A stretch of 21,174 nucleotides of DNA from contig JACKBU010000043.1 of the NCBI GenBank assembly GCA_020634395.1, positions 1 to 21,174 on the forward strand, written 5' to 3'. Below are positions 14,807-21,174 of this stretch, in pieces; the stretch's first letter is position 1; each line of letters opens with the position of its first letter. The notes beneath the pieces were generated by a model. The model saw only the letters and a program-made list of their open reading frames with translations, made no database searches and was not told the origin of the DNA. This stretch comes from Ardenticatenaceae bacterium (GTDB lineage: Bacteria; Chloroflexota; Anaerolineae; Promineifilales; Promineifilaceae). The position numbers and the translations under genes are program-made.

Positions 14807-16886
14807 ATTCGGGGGGGCTGGTGACACGCGCTGGTTGGAGTGCACGCCAGAGCGGACCATCTTGCCGCAAACCGCGCCGATCCAGATCGCTGTTAGCCAG
14901 AATGATCTGGCCGGTGCAGCGATTGGTCAACCCGCGAATGATGCGGCTGAGGAGTTGATTGCGAATGGCAAACTCTTCATCGGTGGTCCAGGGTTCGCCG
15001 GGGGAGCGGCTCTGGGCCAGGACGAAGGCATTGCTGAGCGGTTGTTTGGGGATGTCCCACCAGCCAGTGGCGGCCGTTTCCAGCCAGACTTGTACCTGCA
15101 TGGGATAACCGGCCAGCAAATAGCCGTAAATGGTGGAGATCATAATGCCATTGGGATCAGGCGGATCGCCCAGGTCAGGCGGATTCGCAGTGACGAGTCC
15201 CTGATTGATGCCGTCGATAAACGTCGTGCCGATTTCGGCCGGGCTGTGCAGGCCGATAGCCTGGGCGGCTTGCCGCAGGCGTGTGGCTGACTGCACCAGC
15301 CAGTCGCACACGGCCGCGCCGGCTAAATCGGGCACAGGTTGGAAACGGGGCTGAGCCAGCAGGTCGTTGAACAGGTTGTATAGAAAGGTATCGATGGGCT
15401 GAGATGGATCCTGCCCTTCTATCCACAGGCGCAGCGCTTCCACCAATCCAACCATATCGGAGCCGATGCGCTCGACCAGCCAGTCGGGTAGTTCGCTGAC
15501 GGGCAACAGATGGATGTTTTTAGGCTGGTAGAGCCGCTCAGTGAGGAGGCCAGCGCGCGCGGGATCGAGGCCCGCTATGCTGAGGGTAAGTGCTTCGGCT
15601 ACGTCGTAATCGGTGGGGGCGATGCCCCAGGCCGGATGAGCCAGGGCCAGCCAGGTCAGCCAGGCGCGGATGCGCGGCTCTTCGCGGGGGCTGGAGCGGC
15701 GGCGCAGCAAAAAGTAGGGTAGACCAGCCTGGCCAAGCGCCTGGGTGAGCATATAGCGCAGCGCTCCGTCAAGATAAGGCACGATGATGGCGATCTTGTT
15801 GGTGGGTACGCCTTCTTCTACCAGATCGGCCAGGGCAGCAACGAGCTGAGCGATCATTTCGCGGCGGTAACGGCCGTTTACCACCCGCAAAACGCCCTCT
15901 TCCGCACCCAAAGTTGGCTGCGTGGTGTGCATCAGAAAGTTCTCTACCAGATTGGAGAGCGCAGCCATAGGCGGGGCAGCGATAAAATTCTCTTCAAAGG
16001 CGAAGGCGAAGGAGCACATGGCGCGGAACTGGTTGGCCCCCAGCGGGTCGGCGGCCATGAAGCGCTTATAGCCGCCGCCAGCGTCGAAGGCGATGGCTGT
16101 CGTTTGCGTGGCGTTCATCAGGCTGGCCACAAAATTTTGCCCGGCTGGTGTTTGCTCTTCGATGTTGTCGACGATGAGATGGCGGAATCGTTCGCGGAAG
16201 TAGCGGTGGAATTCGGGGTGCTTCACCAGTTGGGTGTCGAATACTTCCACGGCCAGCGACAGATCGAGCAAGCTGTGCTGCAAACAGTGGCGGCGGAAAT
16301 TAGAAACGGCCGTTGCCGCATCATGTAAATGGCGCACCCGGTCCGGTTCGCCAACCCAGGTGTCGATCTGCCGCTCAATTGCATCTTGCAGGCTGAGGCC
16401 GTTAAGTGCCGCCCGGTTGAGTGTATCCAGCAGTTGGCTCACAATTTGCTGCGGGCGCAGGCGCAAATCTGAAAACGCGCCGTCGGCCAGCAGGCCGGTA
16501 ATAATGCGCCACATCAGCAGCTGCGCCAGGTCATAGCTCAGGAAAGTGGGCGGTTGGTAGGGATGATCAAAACCCGCGGGGCGGGCGACCAGCGGCCAAA
16601 ACAGCGAGACCATTTCCTGAGCCATTTGCGTGTAAGTAGTGATTTTTAGGTCGGCGTAGGGTCCCTGGCCGGATTGGTGCACGGCTTCCAGGTAGCCTTG
16701 CTGGTGTTCTGGCTCGGCTACCAGCACCAGGAGGGTGTAGGCCGGTTCGCCGGCGGCCAGCAGGCGCAGCAGGCGGTGCTGCAAGGTGGTGGTTTTGCCA
16801 GCACCGGCCGGACCCAGCAGAAAACTGGTCTGGTCGCTGTTAGCTGCTTCTTGCTGTAAGGTTGTAAGTTCAGACCATGAAACCAT
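14805..16886 (-). CDS. SF1 (UvrD/AddAB-like) helicase-family ATPase without a nuclease domain
   Basis: The 693-residue product resembles the helicase part of UvrD/PcrA and AddA/AddB proteins of DNA repair. A Q-like motif (LTTLQQEAA, 7-15) is followed by a canonical Walker A, GPAGAGKTT (25-33). The Walker B position reads LIVDNIEEQTP (237-247), where active SF1 helicases have a DEFQD-type sequence, so the Asp is kept but the next Glu is Asn. FDAGGGYKRFMAADP (267-281) aligns with the GDxxQSIYxFRGADP motif in altered form. ISTIYGYLLAGYP near the C-terminus stands where motif V (TIHxxKGLE) is expected and lacks KGLE. There is no RecB nuclease domain or iron-sulfur cysteine set. It may bind ATP yet have weak or no helicase activity, perhaps as a structural partner like AddB; this is inference. 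The start at 16884-16886 has AGG nine bases upstream. Neighbours give no functional hint. Confidence 0.75.
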   Translation of the reverse strand: MVSWSELTTLQQEAANSDQTSFLLGPAGAGKTTTLQHRLLRLLAAGEPAYTLLVLVAEPEHQQGYLEAVHQSGQGPYADLKITTYTQMAQEMVSLFWPLVARPAGFDHPYQPPTFLSYDLAQLLMWRIITGLLADGAFSDLRLRPQQIVSQLLDTLNRAALNGLSLQDAIERQIDTWVGEPDRVRHLHDAATAVSNFRRHCLQHSLLDLSLAVEVFDTQLVKHPEFHRYFRERFRHLIVDNIEEQTPAGQNFVASLMNATQTTAIAFDAGGGYKRFMAADPLGANQFRAMCSFAFAFEENFIAAPPMAALSNLVENFLMHTTQPTLGAEEGVLRVVNGRYRREMIAQLVAALADLVEEGVPTNKIAIIVPYLDGALRYMLTQALGQAGLPYFLLRRRSSPREEPRIRAWLTWLALAHPAWGIAPTDYDVAEALTLSIAGLDPARAGLLTERLYQPKNIHLLPVSELPDWLVERIGSDMVGLVEALRLWIEGQDPSQPIDTFLYNLFNDLLAQPRFQPVPDLAGAAVCDWLVQSATRLRQAAQAIGLHSPAEIGTTFIDGINQGLVTANPPDLGDPPDPNGIMISTIYGYLLAGYPMQVQVWLETAATGWWDIPKQPLSNAFVLAQSRSPGEPWTTDEEFAIRNQLLSRIIRGLTNRCTGQIILANSDLDRRGLRQDGPLWRALQPARVTSPPE

Positions 16887-17018
16887 TGTTACCTGCCAGG
16901 GTGATAGTGATAAGTGAAGAGGCTGTGATGGAAAGATAGGCGATTGTAGACCGACAACCGGCGATCTTCAATTTTTTATCTTTAACCTTTAAGTAAACCG
17001 CAAAAAGTTTTGGGAATT

Positions 17019-17079
17019 AGACCCGAAGGGTCTTGCACCCATTTAGCCGAGTATCCTAGGTTTCAAACCCTTCGGGTCT
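17019..17079. repeat. REP-like inverted repeat with AGACCCGAAGGGT arms
   Basis: AGACCCGAAGGGT (17019-17031) and ACCCTTCGGGTCT (17067-17079) are perfect 13-base inverted arms around a 35-base centre. The left arm alone also extends to a small hairpin, AGACCC-GAA-GGGTCT (17019-17033). It lies between two same-strand genes, downstream of the rhomboid gene and upstream of the SF1 ATPase gene, with no long T-run. It resembles dispersed palindromic (REP or MITE-like) elements; only one copy is in this window. The rest of the 245-base gap (16887-17131) holds one ACGGCCGT and nothing else that I recognise. Confidence 0.7.
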
Positions 17080-17131
17080 TCTGAAAACTTCCTACTGATC
17101 ACTTAAGCTTGTTGAGGGGAAACGGCCGTGT

Positions 17132-17719
17132 TCACGCCGCTAACAAACTAACCAGCCAGGCTGCCAGCACGCCGCCCAAAAAACCGAACAGGTGACCGGT
17201 AGTAGAAATGCCTTGCTTGCCTGGAATAATTTGCTTGAGCATGCCAAAGGCGCCATAAAAAATCACACCCAGCACCAGCACACCCACGGCGATTAGAATA
17301 GACAGAAAGTCGCCAAGCAAAAGGCCGCGAGCCAGCACATAGCCAAAGTAGCCCATAATCAGACTGCTGGCTCCGATGTGGCCGGTTCCCGTTTTGCCAA
17401 ACAGCCAGATGCCCAGACCGCTAGTCAACATAACAATCGGTGTCACCACCCAAAAGGCGAAGGTGTTGGGCACCATCACCAGGTAAGCCAGCACCAGCAA
17501 AGGAATGGTGTTAGACAGGATATGCTTCAGGTCTTTGTGCAGGAACGGGGCGATCAGGATGGGCAGCAGCCGGAAACGAGTGCGCGGTTGAATGGCAAAG
17601 CGCTGGTTCAGGCGGTTGTGCAGCAGCAGACCATCCACCAGGCGCAGCACCCAGATGAGCAGCCCCAGGCCAATGACGATCACAATCCGATTGGGAATAT
17701 TGCCGATGATTGGGTCCAT
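17132..17719 (-). CDS. Rhomboid-family intramembrane serine protease
   Basis: Rhomboids cut single-pass membrane proteins within or near the bilayer. The 195-residue product has about six hydrophobic segments, the basic rhomboid core without extra domains. H61-KDLK-H66-ILSN70 is the conserved HxxxN element of the second segment. GHIGASSL (113-120) carries the nucleophile Ser118, in GAS-S rather than the usual GAS-G. TTGHLFGFLGG (173-183) carries the catalytic His176. The Ser/His dyad is therefore complete. The ATG at 17717-17719 is six bases after the TAA of the VWA-TM-FHA gene, with AAAAAGG overlapping that stop region, so the two are almost surely co-transcribed and perhaps translationally coupled. 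The neighbour is a single-pass membrane protein and so a possible substrate; that link is inference. Confidence 0.85.
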   Translation of the reverse strand: MDPIIGNIPNRIVIVIGLGLLIWVLRLVDGLLLHNRLNQRFAIQPRTRFRLLPILIAPFLHKDLKHILSNTIPLLVLAYLVMVPNTFAFWVVTPIVMLTSGLGIWLFGKTGTGHIGASSLIMGYFGYVLARGLLLGDFLSILIAVGVLVLGVIFYGAFGMLKQIIPGKQGISTTGHLFGFLGGVLAAWLVSLLAA

Positions 17720-17725
17720 GCCTTT

Positions 17726-19549
17726 TTATGCCTCGCGGTAACGTAGATGGACAGCGCCCAGGTGAATTTCGTCGCCATCCATAAGCTGAATGCCGTATTC
17801 CGGCACTTGTTGTTCGTTGACCCAGGTGCCGCTGGTCGAGCGTTCGTCGAAAATGCGGAAATGCGCCCCTTCCAGATGTAAACTGGCGTGCATCCGCGAG
17901 ACGGTGATGTCATTTTCAAAGGCGATGTCGGCCTGGGCCGGCGAACGGCCGAGTTTGACCAGATTGGTATTGAGGGCCAGAAAATCTGGCATGCGCGTCA
18001 CCGATTCCAGAACTTCCAGGTAGGCAATCGGTTCGGTGGACGAGACGACCGGCCCGGCAGCGTAATACTCATCCTGAGCCGGAGCTTCATCGTAAGAGGC
18101 TGTAACTGGCCTTTCGCGGCGCGGGCGCGCCCCGGTGGACAGGCGGGTCAGCCAGCCCTGGCGCACGGCCAGGAAAATCAGCGCGCCAATGACGGCCGTT
18201 GCCAGCAACAGAATAAACAAGGTGCGGGCGATGGTTCCCAGGGTGCTGCCGGTTGCCAGCTCTTCGGGAATATCCCGGCTGCCTTCTTGCACGGTGAGCA
18301 AAATGGGCGGGCTGGTGACCGGAATGCCCTGGTCGTCGAGGATGGCGACCTGCACATTGTTGTCGCCGTACACCAGGTTGTCGATTTCCGCTTCAAAGGA
18401 GGACAGTTGGTTGACCGGAATGTCCTGCACGACGGTGCTGTTGACGATGAGTTGAGCCGCTTCAACAGATCGATTGACGCCATCCAGCCAGGAAACGGCC
18501 GTTGTAAACCGCAACTTCACCGGGTCGTCGAGATTGGGCAGCGTCAGCAGGCGGCTTTCCGGCGGCAGATCAATCACAATGCTGGGCACGCTGTTGGAGA
18601 CTTCCACCGTCGTTTCGGCGCGCACCTCCGGGTTGTCCGCCAGGCTCAGGACCACGTCAGCCTCGCCGCCGCCCAGGTTATCCACCACGTAGCGCAGGCG
18701 TGTCTGGTCACGGAAACTGGCAACACGCTGCCAGATAGGCGGCAGTTCGCCCGGGTTTTCCATGCGCGCCGCCATACCGCGCGAACCGGCCGATACGCTG
18801 CTCAAATAATTCTGCCCGATTTCCTGGCTGACCGGCGGCAGCGCCGTGTTGGTCAGCCAGATGGTGTGCACGGGAATGCCAAGCGTCGCTGCCCGCGGGG
18901 CCACATCCACGTCGGAGTACTGCGTGCTGACAGCATCCGTGCCATCAGACATGACCACCAGCGATGCCACCATGGCCGGGTCGGGCTTCAGGCCATCAAT
19001 CTGGTTGAGTAAAGACATGGTGCTGTCGATGAGCGCCGTCGCTCCGGTTTCGGGTTCCAGCGGAGTGGCGAACAGGTTGGCTACGCTGTTATGGAAGTTG
19101 GTAGGGGCCAGCAGCTGCGTCGGTTCCGATTCGCCCACTTTGTAAACGGCCACGTAATCGGTGCCTTCGCGCATGGTCGGGTCGCTGGCAAACTGCTGGA
19201 TGGCGTCTTGCACGGCCGGAATCTGGTCGGCAACGCCTTCGGGAATGTCGATCAGGAAGACAGTCATTGTGCCTACCGGGCTGGTCCCGGCAACTTCGGG
19301 CGTAACTGGCTGGCCGTTATGCTCGATGTTCACCGTACTGGCCGAAAGGGCGAGCGCCGAGCCATCGCTGTCGATGCCGTAAGCCTGGAGCACAATGCTG
19401 GGCGGGCTGGTGGTGTCTGCGTTGGTGATGTGCAGGCGGGGCGGAGCGGGTTGCGTATCTTGCGCCAGCGCCCCGGTTCCGGTCAGCCCCAGGCTGATGA
19501 GAATGAATAGGAGGATGAGAAACGGCCGTTCCTGAAGTTTTTGGTGCAT
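17726..19549 (-). CDS. Secreted VWA-like domain, one membrane segment and cytoplasmic FHA domain
   Basis: The 607-residue product has a signal peptide (cleavage expected after GALA, about residue 29) and an extracytoplasmic von Willebrand factor A-like domain (about 85-270). A second beta-rich part (about 290-425) follows, then one membrane segment (about 439-462), a basic stop-transfer cluster (RPRRERP, 475-481), an Ala/Glu/Tyr linker and a C-terminal FHA domain (about 508-605). The metal site is degenerate: VFLIDIP with Asp101 stands where DxSxS is expected, while the SDG element (201-203) and a Thr loop (GATAL, 169-173) remain. The FHA domain has LGRS (533-536), SRMHASL (551-557) and STSGTWVN (571-578), the residues that bind phosphothreonine, and appears functional. 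Topology would place the FHA inside, where it could read Ser/Thr kinase signals. AGAGG precedes the ATG at 19547-19549. It is the first gene of an operon with the rhomboid gene and is divergent from a VWA protein of similar plan. Confidence 0.88.
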   Translation of the reverse strand: MHQKLQERPFLILLFILISLGLTGTGALAQDTQPAPPRLHITNADTTSPPSIVLQAYGIDSDGSALALSASTVNIEHNGQPVTPEVAGTSPVGTMTVFLIDIPEGVADQIPAVQDAIQQFASDPTMREGTDYVAVYKVGESEPTQLLAPTNFHNSVANLFATPLEPETGATALIDSTMSLLNQIDGLKPDPAMVASLVVMSDGTDAVSTQYSDVDVAPRAATLGIPVHTIWLTNTALPPVSQEIGQNYLSSVSAGSRGMAARMENPGELPPIWQRVASFRDQTRLRYVVDNLGGGEADVVLSLADNPEVRAETTVEVSNSVPSIVIDLPPESRLLTLPNLDDPVKLRFTTAVSWLDGVNRSVEAAQLIVNSTVVQDIPVNQLSSFEAEIDNLVYGDNNVQVAILDDQGIPVTSPPILLTVQEGSRDIPEELATGSTLGTIARTLFILLLATAVIGALIFLAVRQGWLTRLSTGARPRRERPVTASYDEAPAQDEYYAAGPVVSSTEPIAYLEVLESVTRMPDFLALNTNLVKLGRSPAQADIAFENDITVSRMHASLHLEGAHFRIFDERSTSGTWVNEQQVPEYGIQLMDGDEIHLGAVHLRYREA

Positions 19550-19680
19550 AATTGCTGCCTCTTGCGGTGTTACCCGCGGCGATTGTCGATACGCCTGCTG
19601 GCTCTAATCTGTTGGAAAAAAGGATGCCACGGCAGTTAAACGTGCCATCTGATCGGATTCATAAGTTTCCGGCAGTTGCC

Positions 19681-19689
19681 TGATATAAT
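19681..19689 (+). promoter_or_regulatory. Extended -10 promoter of the truncated VWA gene
   Basis: TGATATAAT is a perfect extended -10 element (TGN then TATAAT at 19684-19689). The expected start near 19696 leaves a leader of about 49 bases before the ATG at 19745. No Shine-Dalgarno sequence is seen before that ATG. The remainder of the 195-base divergent region (19550-19744) shows no clear promoter for the minus-strand operon. Confidence 0.45.
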
Positions 19690-19744
19690 AACAAACCAGG
19701 GGCAGAAAGTAAACATAATCAATCATATTCCGCCGCCAAATCAT

Positions 19745-21174
19745 ATGACCCGATACCCAAAATCCACGACTCCATCCGGCACACGCCTTCACTTCTTCGC
19801 CTGCCTGCTGGCTTGCCTGGCAATGATGCTAGCGGCTACGGCCGTTTTCGCCCAATCGCCGCCGCCGGCCACTATCCGCATTACGGCCGTCGACGACAGC
19901 CAGTTCCCCCAGGTAAACGTCAACGTCATCACCATTGCTTCCCCGGGCGGGCCAATTCCCGACCTGGCCGGTCTGAGCCTGCGCGAAAACGGCATTCCGG
20001 TAGCTTATGAGACGGCGCAGGTGCCGGTGGGCGTCGATGTGACGTTTGTCATCGATGCCAATGGCACGATGCTGGACGTTGACGACGATACAGGCCAGAC
20101 GCGCTGGCAAAAAGTGCAGGAAGTTATCAGCCGCTTTGCGGCCGACTATATGGACCCAACCGGGCTGGATCGGGTGACGATTATCGTGCCGCAGGAGACG
20201 GGCGAAAACGGCCGTTTCCTCATCGAAAATGCCACCGATCCGGTGGCCGTGCAGGCAGCTATCGAAGACCTGCCGCCGCTGCTGGTCAGCCCCACACCGC
20301 TCAACGCCATGATGGACCAGGCGATTGCCCAGGCCGCTGCCCAGGTGGACGACGGCCGTTACCAGGCCGTCCTGCTGCTGACCGACGCCGGGCAAATCCA
20401 CCTGCAGCTGCCTTTTGACGAGCTCGTGCAGCAGGCTCAGACCACGGACCTGCCGCTGTTCGTTGGCATTTTGGGCGCGCGCGCCGACGCCGACGAACTG
20501 TTCCGCGCCAACCGTCTGGCCGAACCAACCCTCGCTTCCTCTGTGCACCTGCCGCAGCCGGACGCCGCCGACGCCATCTTTGACATTTGGGCGGAGCAGC
20601 GCAGCCAGCTGCAGCTCCAGTATGAATCCTTGCAGCAGGAGAGCGGCCAATACACGCTAACCCTGAACCAGGGCGAAGTGCGCGCCCTGGCCACGCTGGA
20701 TCTGACCTTGCTGCCGCCGGATGTGGTGGTGGCGCCGCTGGAGAGCACCGTGCAGCGGGAAGGCGGCGCACCGGATACGCCCCTGGCGGAACTGCAGCCG
20801 CAGCATGTGCCACTGCCTGTCATCATCAGCTGGCCCGACGGCAAACCACGGGAATTGCTGAGCCTGAGATGGTCGGTAAACGGCCGTCCCCAGGTTCCAC
20901 CAGAAACGTTGACCCCCGACGCCGAGGGCCAACTGCTGTTGGATTGGGATGTGCGCACGGCCGCGGCTGGCAGCTACACCGTCGAGGTCGAGATCACGGA
21001 TGAACTGGGCTTTATCGTTACCAGCGCCCCGGCGATGGTGGAAGTGGTAGAAGAACGGCCGTCGCCGCCTCCGGCCACGCCGCTGCCCACGGCCATGCCC
21101 ACCAGCACGCCCGTGGTGCAGCCCGTTCCCGTAGAAGCGTTAATCGTTTCACCGTGGCTGTGGCTAACTTTGGC
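19745..21174 (+). CDS. Secreted VWA-domain protein, truncated by the window edge
   Basis: An open frame of 476 codons runs from the ATG at 19745 to the right edge without a stop. The product has a signal peptide (hydrophobic 17-35, cleavage expected after VFA at 36) and a VWA-like domain (about 95-270). A beta-rich part (about 300-435) and a Pro/Thr-rich linker with repeated ATPLPTAMPT-like sequence follow. SPWLWLTL at the very end looks like the start of a membrane segment. The metal site reads VIDANGTM (102-109, Asp104), a degenerate DxSxS. SPTPLNAMM (182-190) supplies the loop Thr, and LLTDAG (211-216) replaces the usual TDG. The order of parts matches the FHA protein across the divergent promoter region, so the missing C-terminus may also hold a cytoplasmic signalling domain; this is inference. 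Codon phase and ACGGCCGT copies agree with a real gene throughout. Confidence 0.85.
   Translation, partial: MTRYPKSTTPSGTRLHFFACLLACLAMMLAATAVFAQSPPPATIRITAVDDSQFPQVNVNVITIASPGGPIPDLAGLSLRENGIPVAYETAQVPVGVDVTFVIDANGTMLDVDDDTGQTRWQKVQEVISRFAADYMDPTGLDRVTIIVPQETGENGRFLIENATDPVAVQAAIEDLPPLLVSPTPLNAMMDQAIAQAAAQVDDGRYQAVLLLTDAGQIHLQLPFDELVQQAQTTDLPLFVGILGARADADELFRANRLAEPTLASSVHLPQPDAADAIFDIWAEQRSQLQLQYESLQQESGQYTLTLNQGEVRALATLDLTLLPPDVVVAPLESTVQREGGAPDTPLAELQPQHVPLPVIISWPDGKPRELLSLRWSVNGRPQVPPETLTPDAEGQLLLDWDVRTAAAGSYTVEVEITDELGFIVTSAPAMVEVVEERPSPPPATPLPTAMPTSTPVVQPVPVEALIVSPWLWLTL

Noticed and set aside
1..21174. CRISPR arrays, tRNA or rRNA genes, transposases, prophage or defence islands
   Set aside because: I searched by eye and found none; the repeats present are short, few and without regular spacers, and no mobile-element protein is encoded.

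Overview
The window reads as a chromosomal segment of a GC-rich bacterium, most likely a Chloroflexota member of the Anaerolineae/Ardenticatenia kind. That placement is inference. It rests on the protein styles: a very large lipoprotein alpha-2-macroglobulin with Ig-like repeats, a GT-C membrane glycosyltransferase with a C-terminal tail of repeated beta-sandwich modules, and secreted VWA proteins, one ending in a cytoplasmic FHA domain. There is no rRNA, tRNA, CRISPR array, phage or transposase gene. All ten genes look intact except the last, which runs off the right edge.

Layout. 1-6170: a minus-strand alpha-2-macroglobulin lipoprotein gene ending at a strong hairpin and preceded by a sigma70-like promoter. 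6492-7004: tadA (plus). 7005-7112: short tandem repeats between two convergent genes. 7113-8735: murJ (minus). 8736-9042: a 307-base divergent region with two perfect hairpins and an 11-bp tandem repeat. 9043-11844: a GT-C glycosyltransferase (plus), overlapping the 3' end of the convergent pheA gene (11819-12670, minus). 12671-12977: the divergent pheA/acyl-CoA ligase control region. 12978-14693: long-chain acyl-CoA ligase (plus) with a rho-independent terminator. 14805-16886: a UvrD/AddAB-like SF1 ATPase (minus). 16887-17131: a REP-like inverted repeat. 17132-19549: a two-gene minus-strand operon of a VWA-TM-FHA protein followed six bases later by a rhomboid protease. 19745 to the right edge: a divergent, truncated secreted VWA protein that resembles the extracellular part of the FHA protein.

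How the genes relate. tadA, murJ, pheA and the acyl-CoA ligase are housekeeping genes (tRNA wobble editing, lipid II flipping, phenylalanine synthesis, fatty-acid activation) and do not form one pathway. The cell-surface group (alpha-2-macroglobulin, GT-C enzyme, VWA/FHA/rhomboid cluster) is the more individual part. The VWA-TM-FHA and rhomboid pair is the best candidate for a poorly described system: a possible envelope sensor with an intramembrane protease encoded beside it.

The strongest genome-scale signal is the palindromic octamer ACGGCCGT. I counted 42 perfect copies by eye in 21 kb, where base composition predicts about one. They fall in all three codon phases and between genes, so the pressure acts on the DNA, as for the HIP1 palindrome of cyanobacteria. 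A second signal is three genes (tadA, murJ, GT-C) whose -10 box lies only 8-9 bases before the ATG, which suggests leaderless mRNAs.
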